Under the pieces are notes generated by a model, which saw only the letters and a list, made by a program, of their open reading frames with translations, searched no databases and was not told where the DNA came from. A DNA stretch of 62,131 nt, from positions 1 to 62,131 of the forward strand of contig NZ_JAIULG010000025.1 of the NCBI RefSeq assembly GCF_020169415.1, given 5' to 3'. A program made the translations under genes and the position numbers. Below are positions 43,955-53,297 of the stretch, piece by piece; within the stretch, counting starts at the first letter, position 1, and each line of letters begins with the position of its first letter. The DNA is from Tsukamurella sp. M9C (lineage in GTDB: Bacteria > Actinomycetota > Actinomycetes > Mycobacteriales > Mycobacteriaceae).

Positions 43955-45046
43955 GTGGCCATTGAGAACTCCTCCCGTCCCGCGCCGCTGAGCATCCGCT
44001 CCGATCTCGACGCGCTCCCGGCGTACGTTCCGGGGAAGTCCGCGCCGGGCGCGATCAAGCTCGCCTCCAACGAGATCGTCGACGGTCCGCTGCCGTCCGT
44101 CGCCGCGGCCCTCGCCGGGGTGCTGCGCAGCGCCAACCGGTACCCCGACAACGGGGCGGTGGCCCTCAAGGCCGAGCTGGCGAAGCTCACCGGCGCCACG
44201 GAGGAGCAGCTGCACGCGGGCTGCGGCTCCGTCGCCCTCTGCCAGGACCTGGTCCAGGTCACCTGCCGCCCCGGCGACGAGGTGATCTTCGCGTGGCGCA
44301 GCTTCGAGGCCTACCCGATCGTGACCCGCGTCGTCGGCGCGACGCCGGTCCAGGTGCCCCTCACCACGGACCACGTGCACGACCTCGACGCCATGGCCGC
44401 CGCGATCACCGACCGCACGCGCCTGATCTTCGTCTGCAACCCGAACAACCCGACCGGCACGACGGTCTCCGAGGAGGCTCTCGAGGCGTTCCTGCAGAAG
44501 GTGCCGCCGCACGTGATCGTCGCCCTCGACGAGGCCTACTACGAGTACCACCGCGCCAACGAGCAGACCGGCGAGCGCATCGACGGCGCCGCCCTGATCG
44601 CCCGGCACCGCAACGTGATCGCCCTGCGCACCTTCTCCAAGGCCTACGGCCTCGCCGGCCTGCGGGTGGGCTACGCCATCGCCGATCCCGAGCTCATCGC
44701 CGCACTCACCAAGGTGCACCTGCCCTTCTCCGTCAGCGTGCCCGCGCAGGCCGCCGCCATCGCCTCGCTGCACGCGAACGACGAGCTGCTGGCCCGCACC
44801 GAGACCGTCGTCGCCGAGCGCGCCCGCGTCCGGGACGCGTTGCTGCAGGCCGGTTTCGAGGTCCCGCACACCCAGGCCAACTTCGTCTGGCTCCCGCTGG
44901 GCGCTGACTCGGTGCGGTTCACCACCGACGCCGCCGAGGCCGGCCTCCTGGTCCGGGGCTTCGACGGTGCCGGCGTCCGCGTCACCGTCACCGTGCCCGA
45001 GGAGAACGACGCCTTCCTCGCCTTCGCCACGAAGTGGCAGCGATGA
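43955..45046 (+). CDS. pat: Aromatic/histidinol-phosphate aminotransferase (Pat/HisC2 type)
   Basis: A 363-residue fold-type I PLP enzyme. LPAYVPGKSAPGAIKLASNE, CNPNNPTGT, ALDEAYYEYHR and the PLP lysine in FSKAYGLAGLRVGY are all present. It matches mycobacterial Pat (Rv3772, earlier named HisC2), which prefers aromatic amino acids. GTG start at 43955. Overlaps the thioesterase gene (ATGA). Confidence 0.9.
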   Translation: MAIENSSRPAPLSIRSDLDALPAYVPGKSAPGAIKLASNEIVDGPLPSVAAALAGVLRSANRYPDNGAVALKAELAKLTGATEEQLHAGCGSVALCQDLVQVTCRPGDEVIFAWRSFEAYPIVTRVVGATPVQVPLTTDHVHDLDAMAAAITDRTRLIFVCNPNNPTGTTVSEEALEAFLQKVPPHVIVALDEAYYEYHRANEQTGERIDGAALIARHRNVIALRTFSKAYGLAGLRVGYAIADPELIAALTKVHLPFSVSVPAQAAAIASLHANDELLARTETVVAERARVRDALLQAGFEVPHTQANFVWLPLGADSVRFTTDAAEAGLLVRGFDGAGVRVTVTVPEENDAFLAFATKWQR

Positions 45047-45477
45047 CCCTCGGCAAGTACGAGTTCGCCTTCACCGCACACGTTCCCGTCCGCTGGTCGG
45101 ACATGGATGCGCTGGGCCACGTGAACCACGCGCGGATGGTCACGCTGCTGGAGGAGGCCCGCATCCAGTGGCTGCTCTCCGCCGGCGAGAAGTACGCGCC
45201 GCTGATCAAGAGCGCCTTCATCGCGGACGTCGCGATCAAGTACAAGGCGCAGCTGTACCACGAGGATTCGCCGGTGCAGGTGGGCATGTACATCGCGTCG
45301 AACCGCAGCGTCGACTTCACCATCGGCTACGAGGTCCGCGCGAAAGACGCCGCGCCGGAGTCGAAGCCGGCGATCCTCGCGACCACGCAGATGGCGGTCG
45401 TCGACATCGAGAAGCGCAGCCTGCGGCGTCTCACCGACGAGGAGAAGACCTACCTCGCGTCCTGGTCGCGCGGCTGA
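45043..45477 (+). CDS. Hotdog-fold acyl-CoA thioesterase (4HBT/YbgC type)
   Basis: A 144-residue thioesterase with the active-site motif RWSDMDALGHVNHARM (about 15-30). Length and motif are typical of the 4HBT subfamily. Translationally coupled to the aminotransferase. Substrate unknown. Confidence 0.9.
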   Translation: MTLGKYEFAFTAHVPVRWSDMDALGHVNHARMVTLLEEARIQWLLSAGEKYAPLIKSAFIADVAIKYKAQLYHEDSPVQVGMYIASNRSVDFTIGYEVRAKDAAPESKPAILATTQMAVVDIEKRSLRRLTDEEKTYLASWSRG

Positions 45478-46637
45478 GCCGGCGCGGGCTTCCACGCCTT
45501 CGGCGCCTCCCCCGGAAGGGCCGAATCCGGTAGCGCCGCACCGGGCAGGGCGCGCCGCGTACCGTCGGGCAGCGCGGGCGGGAGGTCGCCCCGCGCGCCC
45601 ATGATCTGCCCGGCGACGCGACGCGCACTCTGCGTGGAGATCTCGCGCTCGCCGGAGCGCTGCACCAGCTCGTGGATCTGCTGGTCGATCGACTCGATCG
45701 ACAGGCGGCGCGGCCGTTTGGAATCGGCGACGTCCACGAGGTCACCCACGCGGGTGAGCGCAGTTACCCGATCGACGAGCTCCTCCCACACCGTGTCGAG
45801 CTCGCTCGACCGGGTGCCGTCGGCGAGGCCCGGCGCGTACCGCAGCTGGCCCCAGACGGACTTGAGCTGCACCACGTCGGCGGAGATCTGCACCAGGTCG
45901 GTCGGGAGGTCCAGTTGGCCGAGCTGTTCGTCGAACTCGCCGGAGCTCACCGACCGCGAGTAGCTGACCTTGTCGTAGACCAGGCCGGCGACGAAGAGCA
46001 GCACGTCGTACCGGTCCTCGAAGACGAGCAGGCCCTCGTCGGGCGCGCCGTGCCCGTCGACCCAGCCAGCGAGCTGCGGGGCGAGCCGCAGGGCCGGACC
46101 GGCCACCCGCGCGACGGTCCGCGCCGCGACCGCCGCGGCCGACGGAGTCACCGGGAGCGGCGTCAGGCACAGCGCGTCGAACAGGGCGTCGCGCTCGTCG
46201 AGGTCGAGGTGGACGGCGTCCTTGCGGGCCCGCCGCACGGCGCGGACGCCCGCGGCGAACGAGATGCGGTTGAGGGTGAAGGCGTGCCGGAAGCCGGCGA
46301 GCTTGCGGCGGGCGTCGGCGCCGCGGACCGCGTCGGCGGCGGCCTTGGCCTGCTGCAACGGGTTCGGCGGGAGGCCGTCGGCCGAGGGCGGCGGTGCCTC
46401 GTGCTCGGCGATCCGGCTGAGCCGGCGCAGCTTGGCGTAGCCGCCGATGTCGGGGAAGGCGCGCTCAGTGTCGAACCGGTTGAGCACCACCTCGCGGGCC
46501 GCGGGCTGCAGGTGCCCCGCGGCGATGAGCAGTGCGGCCTCGTCGGAGAGCTCGCGCCGCGGCATGGGGATGGCGCGGGCGTCGCACCAGCGGCGCACCG
46601 GCGCCTCGATGTGCACTTCAGGCTCCTGCGCGGACAT
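45450..46637 (-). CDS. Hypothetical protein upstream-coupled to acyltransferase
   Basis: A 395-residue mainly helical soluble protein, not recognised. N-terminus RRWCDARAIPMPRRELSDEA; a basic patch at about 110-140 (RRKLAGFRHAF, RRARKD); a long acidic helical centre (FDEQLGQLDLPTDLVQISADVVQL); a C-terminal Pro/Ala-rich tail. It overlaps the acyltransferase gene by 20 bases and the converging thioesterase by 28. No membrane helices or signal peptide. Confidence 0.7.
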   Translation of the reverse strand: MSAQEPEVHIEAPVRRWCDARAIPMPRRELSDEAALLIAAGHLQPAAREVVLNRFDTERAFPDIGGYAKLRRLSRIAEHEAPPPSADGLPPNPLQQAKAAADAVRGADARRKLAGFRHAFTLNRISFAAGVRAVRRARKDAVHLDLDERDALFDALCLTPLPVTPSAAAVAARTVARVAGPALRLAPQLAGWVDGHGAPDEGLLVFEDRYDVLLFVAGLVYDKVSYSRSVSSGEFDEQLGQLDLPTDLVQISADVVQLKSVWGQLRYAPGLADGTRSSELDTVWEELVDRVTALTRVGDLVDVADSKRPRRLSIESIDQQIHELVQRSGEREISTQSARRVAGQIMGARGDLPPALPDGTRRALPGAALPDSALPGEAPKAWKPAPAQPRDQDAR

Positions 46638-47760
46638 CCGTCACCCCCTTCTGCGTCGACGTGCGACCTTCATCATCCCCGAAGGGCAGGGCCGCGCGCA
46701 GCGCCCACGCGAGCACCACGCTCACGACGGAGGTCGCGAGGAAGGCCACGGCGATGTTCCCGGTGAACGGCCGCCAGCCGAAGACGTCGAGGAGCAGCAC
46801 GTCCATGACGATGAGGTGCACCAGGAAGTACTCGTAGGAGATCCTGCCCAGCCACACCATCGGGCGGCTGCCGAGCAGCCGGTGGTACGGCGAGCGCGCA
46901 CCCGGCGCCAGCCCGAGCGGGGCGATCAGCGCGGTCGCGATCAGCAGGTACAGCGCCGACTTCACGAGCGCCTCCACCTGGCTCGCCGGGACCATTGTCG
47001 GCGGGCCGCCGATCACCGGCAGGGCGGAGACGACGAACCCCGCGAGGGCGACGGCGAGGCACGCGGGTGTGGCCCACGCCGGCCACCGTCGGACCAGCGG
47101 GACCGCGACCGTCAGGGCCATGCCCCCGACGAACCACCACAGGTAGGCGGGCGGCCACATGCGCGCGGTGCGCTCGATCTCGGGGGCGATCATGATCCAC
47201 ACGGGCGTGATCGCGGCGACGCCGGCGAGGCCCGCCAGCAGCCGCGCGGGCCGCCACCGGTACCGGCACAGGACCGCGGTGAGCGCCCAGCCGATCAGCG
47301 GGAGCGCCAGGTAGAAGGCCACCTCCACGGCGAGGCTCCACGCCTGGGTGAGCCCGACCCGCAGGTGCCCGAAGCCGTAGATCTGGGTGAAGGTGAGGTT
47401 GCGCAGGAGCCCGTCGATCCCGCCGCCCGACGGGTTCGGCTCGTGCCGGACGAGCCCCAGCGCGTACACCACGACGACGACCGCCCAGTACGCCGGCACC
47501 ACGCGCCGGAACCGGTGCCAGGCGTACCGCCGCAGGTCGGGTTGGTGGCCCGTGCCGTCCTGCAGCAGCCGCACCCACGGCCGGAACAGCAGGAAGCCCG
47601 ACAGCGCGAAGAAGATGGGGACGCCGATCTCGAACCGCGCCCAGAGGTGGCCGGCGAAGTCGTCGGTGTAGTGCCCCGTCGAGAACGCGGCGTGCGTGAG
47701 GCACACCGTGGCCGCCGCGACGGCACGCAGCCCGGTGAGCGGCGCTACCCGACTCTGCAT
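46618..47760 (-). CDS. Acyltransferase-3 family membrane protein
   Basis: A 380-residue protein with about ten membrane helices. LTGLRAVAAATVCLTHAAFSTG holds the conserved His, GVPIFFALSGFLLFRPW is the family signature, and YAWHRFRRVVPAYW and SLAVEVAFYLALPL follow. Members O-acylate cell-envelope sugars or glycolipids. First gene of a two-gene minus-strand unit. Confidence 0.9.
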   Translation of the reverse strand: MQSRVAPLTGLRAVAAATVCLTHAAFSTGHYTDDFAGHLWARFEIGVPIFFALSGFLLFRPWVRLLQDGTGHQPDLRRYAWHRFRRVVPAYWAVVVVVYALGLVRHEPNPSGGGIDGLLRNLTFTQIYGFGHLRVGLTQAWSLAVEVAFYLALPLIGWALTAVLCRYRWRPARLLAGLAGVAAITPVWIMIAPEIERTARMWPPAYLWWFVGGMALTVAVPLVRRWPAWATPACLAVALAGFVVSALPVIGGPPTMVPASQVEALVKSALYLLIATALIAPLGLAPGARSPYHRLLGSRPMVWLGRISYEYFLVHLIVMDVLLLDVFGWRPFTGNIAVAFLATSVVSVVLAWALRAALPFGDDEGRTSTQKGVTDVRAGA

Positions 47761-47838
47761 CCCTTCATTTTGCCCGGTGTCCCCCGGGCCCCGTCCAGCC
47801 GCCCGGGCGGCGGTCGCCCGGGCCCGACGGTGCGCGGC

Positions 47839-48804
47839 TCACGCGACCGGGGCCTCCCGGAAGACGCGACGGTAGCCGAGCGGCGTCATGCCGGTATCGC
47901 GCCGCAGGTGGGCCCGCAGGCTGGCGCCGGTGCCGAGCCCGGAATCCCGGGCGACGGCGTCGACCGACAGCTCGCTGGTCTCCAGCAGCTCGCGGGCGCG
48001 GTCGAGGCGGCGGCGCAGGATCCACGCCCCCGGCGTCTGTCCCGTCTCCTCGCGGAACCGCCGATTGAAGGTGCGCACCGACATCCCCGCGCGCCGCGCG
48101 AGCACCTCGACCGAGAGGTTCTCGTGCAGATTCCGGACGGCCCAGTCCCGCGGTTCGACGGTGCTGCCCGCCCCGCTCACGGGCACGGGGACGTCGACGA
48201 ACTGCGCCTGCGTCCCCTCGCGGGCGGGCGGCACCACGCAGTGTCGCGCGACCTTGTTGGCGACGGCCGCGCCGTGGTCGCTGCGGATCAGGTGCAGGCA
48301 CAGGTCGAGGCCGGCGGCGAGCCCGGCGGAGGTGAAGACGTCGCCGTCGTCGGTGAACAGGACGTGGTCGACGAGCCCGACGGCGGGGTAGAGCTTGCGC
48401 AGCTGCGCGCCGTACTTCCAGTGCGTGGTCACGCTCCGCCCGTCGAGCAGGCCCGCGGCGGCGAGCACGAAGGCGCCGGTGCAGATGGAGACGATGCGGG
48501 TGCCCGGGCGGATGGTGGCGAGGGCGGCGCGGATGTCGTCCGGGAGGGTGCCGTCGAACCGGGGGCCGTTGATCTTCGTGCCCGGCACGATCACCGTGTC
48601 GGCGAGGGCGAGGGCCTCGGGGCCCGCCTCGGGCGTGATCGTGTAGCCGCCCGTCGCGCGGACCGGATTCCGGTCGACGCCGCAGGTGATGACGCGGTAG
48701 AGGGGCCGGTCGGCCTCGTCGGTGGCCTCGGAGAAGCACAGCGGCGGGATCGCGGCGTCGAAGCCGACGATGGGTTCCAGCAGCAGGACGGCGACGGTGT
48801 GCAT
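47839..48804 (-). CDS. GlxA-type AraC regulator
   Basis: A 321-residue protein with the same architecture as the regulator at 18968-19957. DJ-1/PfpI domain to about 180 (VSICTGAFVLAAAGLLDGR). AraC domain at about 215-310 (ARRAGMSVRTFNRRFREETG, RDSGLGTGASLRAHLRRDTG). Divergent from an MFS transporter gene; it likely controls that transporter. Confidence 0.93.
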   Translation of the reverse strand: MHTVAVLLLEPIVGFDAAIPPLCFSEATDEADRPLYRVITCGVDRNPVRATGGYTITPEAGPEALALADTVIVPGTKINGPRFDGTLPDDIRAALATIRPGTRIVSICTGAFVLAAAGLLDGRSVTTHWKYGAQLRKLYPAVGLVDHVLFTDDGDVFTSAGLAAGLDLCLHLIRSDHGAAVANKVARHCVVPPAREGTQAQFVDVPVPVSGAGSTVEPRDWAVRNLHENLSVEVLARRAGMSVRTFNRRFREETGQTPGAWILRRRLDRARELLETSELSVDAVARDSGLGTGASLRAHLRRDTGMTPLGYRRVFREAPVA

Positions 48805-48874
48805 GGCATGATTCTTTCATATCTTGTCATTAATGCCACTGGTTCGCGGGCGCCGGATCCGGGAATCTAGTCCG

Positions 48875-50158
48875 GTGACTACACCGCTGAGGCGCCTGCG
48901 CGCGCCGCACTACGCCTGGATCGTGGCCGGCGTCGCCTTCGTGACGATGCTGGGTGCGGCCGGTTTCCGGTCCGTCCCCGGCGTGATGATGGACCCGCTG
49001 CACATGGAGTTCGGGTGGTCGCACGCGACGATCGGCGCGGCGATGTCGGTGAACATGGCGCTGTTCGGGCTCACCGCGCCGTTCTCCGCGGCGCTCATGG
49101 ACAAGCTGGGCGTGCGCCCCGTAGTCATCGGCGCGCTGACGCTCGTCGCCGCCGGCACCGGGCTCGCGGTGTTCATGACCGACGCCTGGCAGCTGGTGCT
49201 GCTGTGGGGCGTGCTGGTGGGCCTGGGCACCGGCTCGTTGTCGACGGCCTTCGTCGCCACCATCGCGATGCGCTGGTTCGTCGCCCGACGGGGCCTGGTG
49301 ACGGGCGTCCTCACCGCCGCCAGCGCCACCGGCCAGCTGATCTTCCTGCCCGTGGTCGCGGCGCTGTCCGAGGCGCACGGCTGGCGGACGGCCACGCTGG
49401 TGGTGACCGCCGTGGCGGTCGCGGTGATCCCCGTCGCCGGACTGTTCCTCCGGTCGTGGCCGGCGCAGTTGGGGCTCCCTCCCTTCGGCGCCGACGAGGT
49501 CGCACCCCCGCCGGAGCCGACGCGCGGTGCGGTGCGCGCGGCCTTCGCGGGGCTGGCGATGGGCGCACGGCGTCCCGCCTTCTGGCTGCTCGCCGCGAGT
49601 TTCGCCATCTGCGGCGCCACCACCAACGGCCTGCTGCAGACGCACTTCATCCCCGCCGCCGGCGACCACGGGATGCCCGCGACGACCGCCGCCTCACTGC
49701 TCGCGGTCATCGGCGTCTTCGACGTGGTCGGCACGATCGCGTCGGGCTGGCTCACGGACCGCGTCGACTCGCGGATCCTGCTGGTGGTCTACTACCTCGG
49801 CCGCGGACTCGCGCTCGCGCTGCTGCCCGCGCTGCTCTCCCCCGGCATCGCGCCCGGCCTGCTGGTCTTCATCCTGTTCTACGGCCTCGACTGGGTCGCG
49901 ACGGTGCCGCCGACGATGGCGCTGGCCCGCGAGCACTTCGGCGAGTCGACGCCGGTGGTCTTCGGCTGGATCTTCGCCTCGCACCAGCTGGGCGCCGCGG
50001 TCGCGGCGTTCGGCGCCGGCTACATTCGCGACGCCTCGGGCGGCTACGACCCGGCCTTCTACACCGCGGGCGCGCTCTGCGTCGGCGCCGCCGCGATGTG
50101 CTGGGTGATCCCGCGCGCCCGCTCCCGCGCGGCCGAGCCGGAGCCCGTCGCCGTCTGA
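48875..50158 (+). CDS. MFS transporter (OFA/monocarboxylate-like)
   Basis: A 427-residue carrier with about twelve helices. APHYAWIVAGVAFVTMLGAAGFRSVPG at the start is typical of the OFA/MCT branch, and MDKLGVRPVVIGAL and ASGWLTDRVDSRILL are the MFS loop motifs. The GTG at 48875 is used; in-frame ATGs upstream at 48824 and 48833 would add an unlikely polar leader. Divergent AraC regulator suggests inducible uptake or export. Confidence 0.87.
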   Translation: MTTPLRRLRAPHYAWIVAGVAFVTMLGAAGFRSVPGVMMDPLHMEFGWSHATIGAAMSVNMALFGLTAPFSAALMDKLGVRPVVIGALTLVAAGTGLAVFMTDAWQLVLLWGVLVGLGTGSLSTAFVATIAMRWFVARRGLVTGVLTAASATGQLIFLPVVAALSEAHGWRTATLVVTAVAVAVIPVAGLFLRSWPAQLGLPPFGADEVAPPPEPTRGAVRAAFAGLAMGARRPAFWLLAASFAICGATTNGLLQTHFIPAAGDHGMPATTAASLLAVIGVFDVVGTIASGWLTDRVDSRILLVVYYLGRGLALALLPALLSPGIAPGLLVFILFYGLDWVATVPPTMALAREHFGESTPVVFGWIFASHQLGAAVAAFGAGYIRDASGGYDPAFYTAGALCVGAAAMCWVIPRARSRAAEPEPVAV

Positions 50159-50169
50159 TCTCCGGGTCG

Positions 50170-50189
50170 GGGCCGCGACGACGCGGCCC
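50170..50189. terminator. Bidirectional hairpin between converging genes
   Basis: GGGCCGC and GCGGCCC with a 6-base loop, 11 bases after the MFS gene and 8 bases before the end of the opposite gene. Confidence 0.6.
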
Positions 50190-50197
50190 GCAACGAC

Positions 50198-50755
50198 TCA
50201 GACCGCGGCGTCGGTGAACAGGCGCAGGCCCTCGGCCCGGACCTGCGCCGGATCCGCTGCCGGGACGACGCCCGCGAGCCGGACCCCGGCGACCACGCCC
50301 GCCGCCGCGGGCCCGCCCGCCTCGGGCCGGTCCTCCGGCCAGACCGTGGCCTCACGCACCTCGCGGTAGTCCACGGAGGCGGGGTCGATGTCGAGCTCGC
50401 CCGAACGCTCGCGCGCGTAGGTGCCGGTCTCCTCGAGCAGCACCTCGACGGTGCCGAGCATCGTCGGCGCCGGCCCGGCGTCGTGCCAGCCCAGGCTCAC
50501 GATGAGGTCGGTGCGGTACGGGTCGGTCACGGAGAAGCCGAGCTGCGCGTACAGGTCGCCCACGCGGACCAGCCCCGTCTCGGGATCCCAGTCGAGCACC
50601 TCGGGCGCCGGATATCCGGGCCGCCGGCTGGGGTGCAGGGTGAGCGAACCGCGCACCGCGCCGCCGACGCGAGGTACCGCGCCGCAGCACTGGTACTCCC
50701 AGTTGGAGATGTGCACGTACAGCAGCGATACGTCCAGCGACAAAGGAGAATTCAC
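50198..50755 (-). CDS. DUF6578-like protein A
   Basis: A 185-residue protein with the DUF6578 signature near its start: LLYVHISNWEYQCCGAVPRVG. Central LGWHDAGPAPTMLGTVEVLLEETG and C-terminal AGVVAGVRLAGVV follow. A paralogue lies 172 bases upstream in the same orientation. Function unknown; the Cys pair in the signature could be a metal or redox site. Confidence 0.7.
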   Translation of the reverse strand: MNSPLSLDVSLLYVHISNWEYQCCGAVPRVGGAVRGSLTLHPSRRPGYPAPEVLDWDPETGLVRVGDLYAQLGFSVTDPYRTDLIVSLGWHDAGPAPTMLGTVEVLLEETGTYARERSGELDIDPASVDYREVREATVWPEDRPEAGGPAAAGVVAGVRLAGVVPAADPAQVRAEGLRLFTDAAV

Positions 50756-50927
50756 GACTCTGCACCGGGCGTTCGGCGACCCGCAGGAGTGGTTCCGCGG
50801 GGTCCCGGCGTACCTCCGCGGCTATCGTAGCCACGCCGTCGTCGGACTGATGCGATTGCACTCGCCGTGGCGCTGAGATGCGCGCTCCAGCGGCGCGGGC
50901 CCGGCGTGTCGCCGGGGGTCGCGCCGC

Positions 50928-51767
50928 TCAGGCGCTCATCTCAGCGTCACGCGGATCGATGAGTAGCCGGACGAACAGTTCGGCGGGCGGATTCGCCGGA
51001 TCGGGTCGGACGAACACCACACCGAAGAGCTGCCCGCCCATGTCGCTCATCGCGCTCGCCTGGAGCACCTCTCCACGGACCACGCCGATCATGTGCGCCA
51101 AGGAGCCGGTCTTGTCCAGCCGGTCGTCACCCAGGTCCACCTCGATCACGCTCCCCTCCTTCGGGAGCGCGGGCCCGAACAATTCCGTCGGGCCGGTGAG
51201 GTGCACCGTGCGACGGCCGCGTTCCTCGTCGGCGAGGCGCGCCTCGATCTCGTCCGGCGTCGGGACCCGCACTTCCGTGACCCGCAGCCCGACTACGACA
51301 CCGATGGTCGCGGCACCGCCGCCCTCGAGCTGTTCCTCCGGCCAGCGCGTCGCTTCGTCGACGGCGGCAAACCCTCGCGACTCGGGATCCACCAGCAGCG
51401 TCCGATCGTCGCCGACAGGGAGGAACCGACCCGTCTCCTCGAGGACATGCTCGACGACGCCGGTCACAGCCGGACGTGCGTCGCGGTCGTGCCAACCGAG
51501 TCCGAGCCGCAGGTCCCCGACGGGCTCGTCGAGTCCGTACCCGAGCTGCGCGACGACGGCTCCGAGCTGCACCAGGCCACTGCGCTTGTCGAAGCCGGTG
51601 ACCGGCGGGGCGAGGTAGCCGGGGATACCGCTCTCGTAGACGGTCAGGGTTCCGCTGAGCTCGGCACCGACGCGGGGCACCGTGCCGCAGCACTGGTACT
51701 CCCAGGTGTCGATGTGGACGTACACCAGCGGATCGTCAGAGGACGACGGAGTGTTCACAGAAGTCAC
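50928..51767 (-). CDS. DUF6578-like protein B, with C-terminal extension
   Basis: A 279-residue paralogue of protein A: LVYVHIDTWEYQCCGTVPRVG, LGWHDRDARPAVTGVVEHVLEETG and ATIGVVVGLRVTEV align along the first 185 residues. The extra 95 residues (VHLTGPTELFGPALPKEGSVIEVDL, VFVRPDPANPPAEL) have no counterpart in A. The gap between the two genes holds no clear gene. Confidence 0.7.
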   Translation of the reverse strand: MTSVNTPSSSDDPLVYVHIDTWEYQCCGTVPRVGAELSGTLTVYESGIPGYLAPPVTGFDKRSGLVQLGAVVAQLGYGLDEPVGDLRLGLGWHDRDARPAVTGVVEHVLEETGRFLPVGDDRTLLVDPESRGFAAVDEATRWPEEQLEGGGAATIGVVVGLRVTEVRVPTPDEIEARLADEERGRRTVHLTGPTELFGPALPKEGSVIEVDLGDDRLDKTGSLAHMIGVVRGEVLQASAMSDMGGQLFGVVFVRPDPANPPAELFVRLLIDPRDAEMSA

Positions 51768-51854
51768 CGGGCGATCGACGACCGCGGCGCGAAGGCCCCG
51801 GGGCCCGGTGTACCCGCGTTCAGATTAGCGAAGGCCGCACGCGGGATGCAAGAT

Positions 51855-52562
51855 TCAGCAGAAGCCGCACTCGCCGTTGGCGGCGAGCTGGGTGAAGCAG
51901 TTGGGGCACAGTTTCGCCGGACGGGGCTCGGGCTTGGCAGGTGCGGCCTTAGCCGGCCGGGCCGACGGCGCCTTCGCCGCGCGCGGCGCCGCAGGCGTGC
52001 GGGCCTTGACGACGCGGCCGTTCGACGCGGCCTTCGCCGGCTTCACCTTCGCGACACGCGCCGCGGCGACCCGACGGGCCTCCTCCAGCTTGGGGGTGAG
52101 CTGCGGGGCCGCGCCGGCGGGCATCGTCGCCCCGAAGTGCAGGTAGCAGGCGAAACGCGCGGCGGCGGCGTGCTGGTCGAGGCTCTCGGGAACGGGCAGC
52201 CCGGCGGCGGCGACGGCGTAGGCGTAGCCCTCACCGACGGTCTGGTCGTGCGCGACCATCAGCGCGACGAGCGGCGGCTCCCCGGCGGCCTCGCAGCGGT
52301 CCGTCACGCGGCGCTGCAGCGCGGCGACCCACAGGCGCACGGGGGCGCGGGTAGCGATGCCGGCGTCGGCCTGCGCGCGGGCGGCGAGCTCGGCGAAGGA
52401 GATGAACGATCCGTACCGGCCGGCCAGCTCGACGAGGGCGGCATGCGCGGTGTCGGCCCAGAGGTCCAGCGCCTCGGAGAAGGGCACGGACAGTTCGTTG
52501 GCGGTGCGCCACGCTTCGAGGTCGGTCGGGTCTTCGGGGACTGCAGCACCGGCTTCGCTCAC
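51855..52562 (-). CDS. Hypothetical protein with Ala/Lys/Pro linker and C-terminal zinc ribbon
   Basis: A 235-residue protein. Helical N-terminal domain (about 1-150: LDLWADTAHAALVELAGRYGSFISF), then a Lys/Ala/Pro-rich linker (about 165-215, KVKPAKAASNGRVVKA) resembling histone-H1-like tails, then a zinc ribbon CPNCFTQLAANGECGFC at the very end. The layout suggests nucleic-acid binding; family not recognised. Confidence 0.68.
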   Translation of the reverse strand: MSEAGAAVPEDPTDLEAWRTANELSVPFSEALDLWADTAHAALVELAGRYGSFISFAELAARAQADAGIATRAPVRLWVAALQRRVTDRCEAAGEPPLVALMVAHDQTVGEGYAYAVAAAGLPVPESLDQHAAAARFACYLHFGATMPAGAAPQLTPKLEEARRVAAARVAKVKPAKAASNGRVVKARTPAAPRAAKAPSARPAKAAPAKPEPRPAKLCPNCFTQLAANGECGFC

Positions 52563-52717
52563 CGACTCATTTTACGGCGATCCATGGGGTGCAACGCAAA
52601 CCGTCGACCTCGACGTGAACTCGGCCACACCCCCGCGCCCGCCGCGACCAAGGAGGCGCGGGGATTGTTGGAGGTTCGGACAAGTCATCCGCACGCGCGC
52701 GCCGATACCGTGGTCGG

Positions 52718-53275
52718 ATGCCGAATGAAACCGCCACCGCCCCGCTGACCCCCGACGAGATCAGCGAGCGCACCGCGAGGGCCGTCGGCCACCACTACGT
52801 GTACGGCGACACCTACCTGGTGGGCCGCGAGAAGATTCGCGAGTACGCCCTCGCGTCTCAGTTCTCGGCCCCGGTGCACTTCGACGTCGAGGCGGCGCGC
52901 GCCGCCGGCTACTCCGACCTGGTCGCGCCGCCGATGCTCGTGAGCGTCGCGGGCATCGTCTCCAACCGCCCGCTCTTCGACGACTCCGTGATCGGGTACG
53001 GCGCCAGCCAGCTGATCCAGGCCGACGAGGCGATGACCTACCACCGACCCGTGGTCGCGGGTGACGAGTTGACCATCCATGTGTACGTCGACAAGCACCG
53101 CCGCGTCGGCGGGTACGACATGGTGACGCTCCGGAACGAGATGTACGCGCAGGACGGCGAACACCTGGTCACGCTCTCCACCACGCTCATCGGCGGCTCG
53201 CCCGACGGCGACGAGGCCGGGGACTTCAGCGAGGCCGCGAAGAGCGTGGTGATGCACGGCGTCGTCATCGCCTGA
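52718..53275 (+). CDS. MaoC-like (R)-hydratase / dehydratase subunit
   Basis: A 185-residue hotdog-fold protein. The YVYGDTYLVGREKIREYALA start, VHFDVEAARAAGYSDLVAPP and LIQADEAMTYHRPVVAGDEL match FAS1-type / HadA-like (3R)-hydroxyacyl dehydratase subunits. The catalytic Asp/His pair of active hydratases is not clearly present, so it may be a structural subunit. No partner subunit is adjacent. Confidence 0.85.
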   Translation: MPNETATAPLTPDEISERTARAVGHHYVYGDTYLVGREKIREYALASQFSAPVHFDVEAARAAGYSDLVAPPMLVSVAGIVSNRPLFDDSVIGYGASQLIQADEAMTYHRPVVAGDELTIHVYVDKHRRVGGYDMVTLRNEMYAQDGEHLVTLSTTLIGGSPDGDEAGDFSEAAKSVVMHGVVIA

Positions 53276-53297
53276 CCGCGGCGACGCTGCCGGGCGG

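Noticed and set aside
50756-50927. Short plus-strand frame ending VGLMRLHSPWR between the DUF6578 genes
   Set aside because: It is antisense to the 50198-50755 gene for most of its length and has no start signal of its own in the gap.
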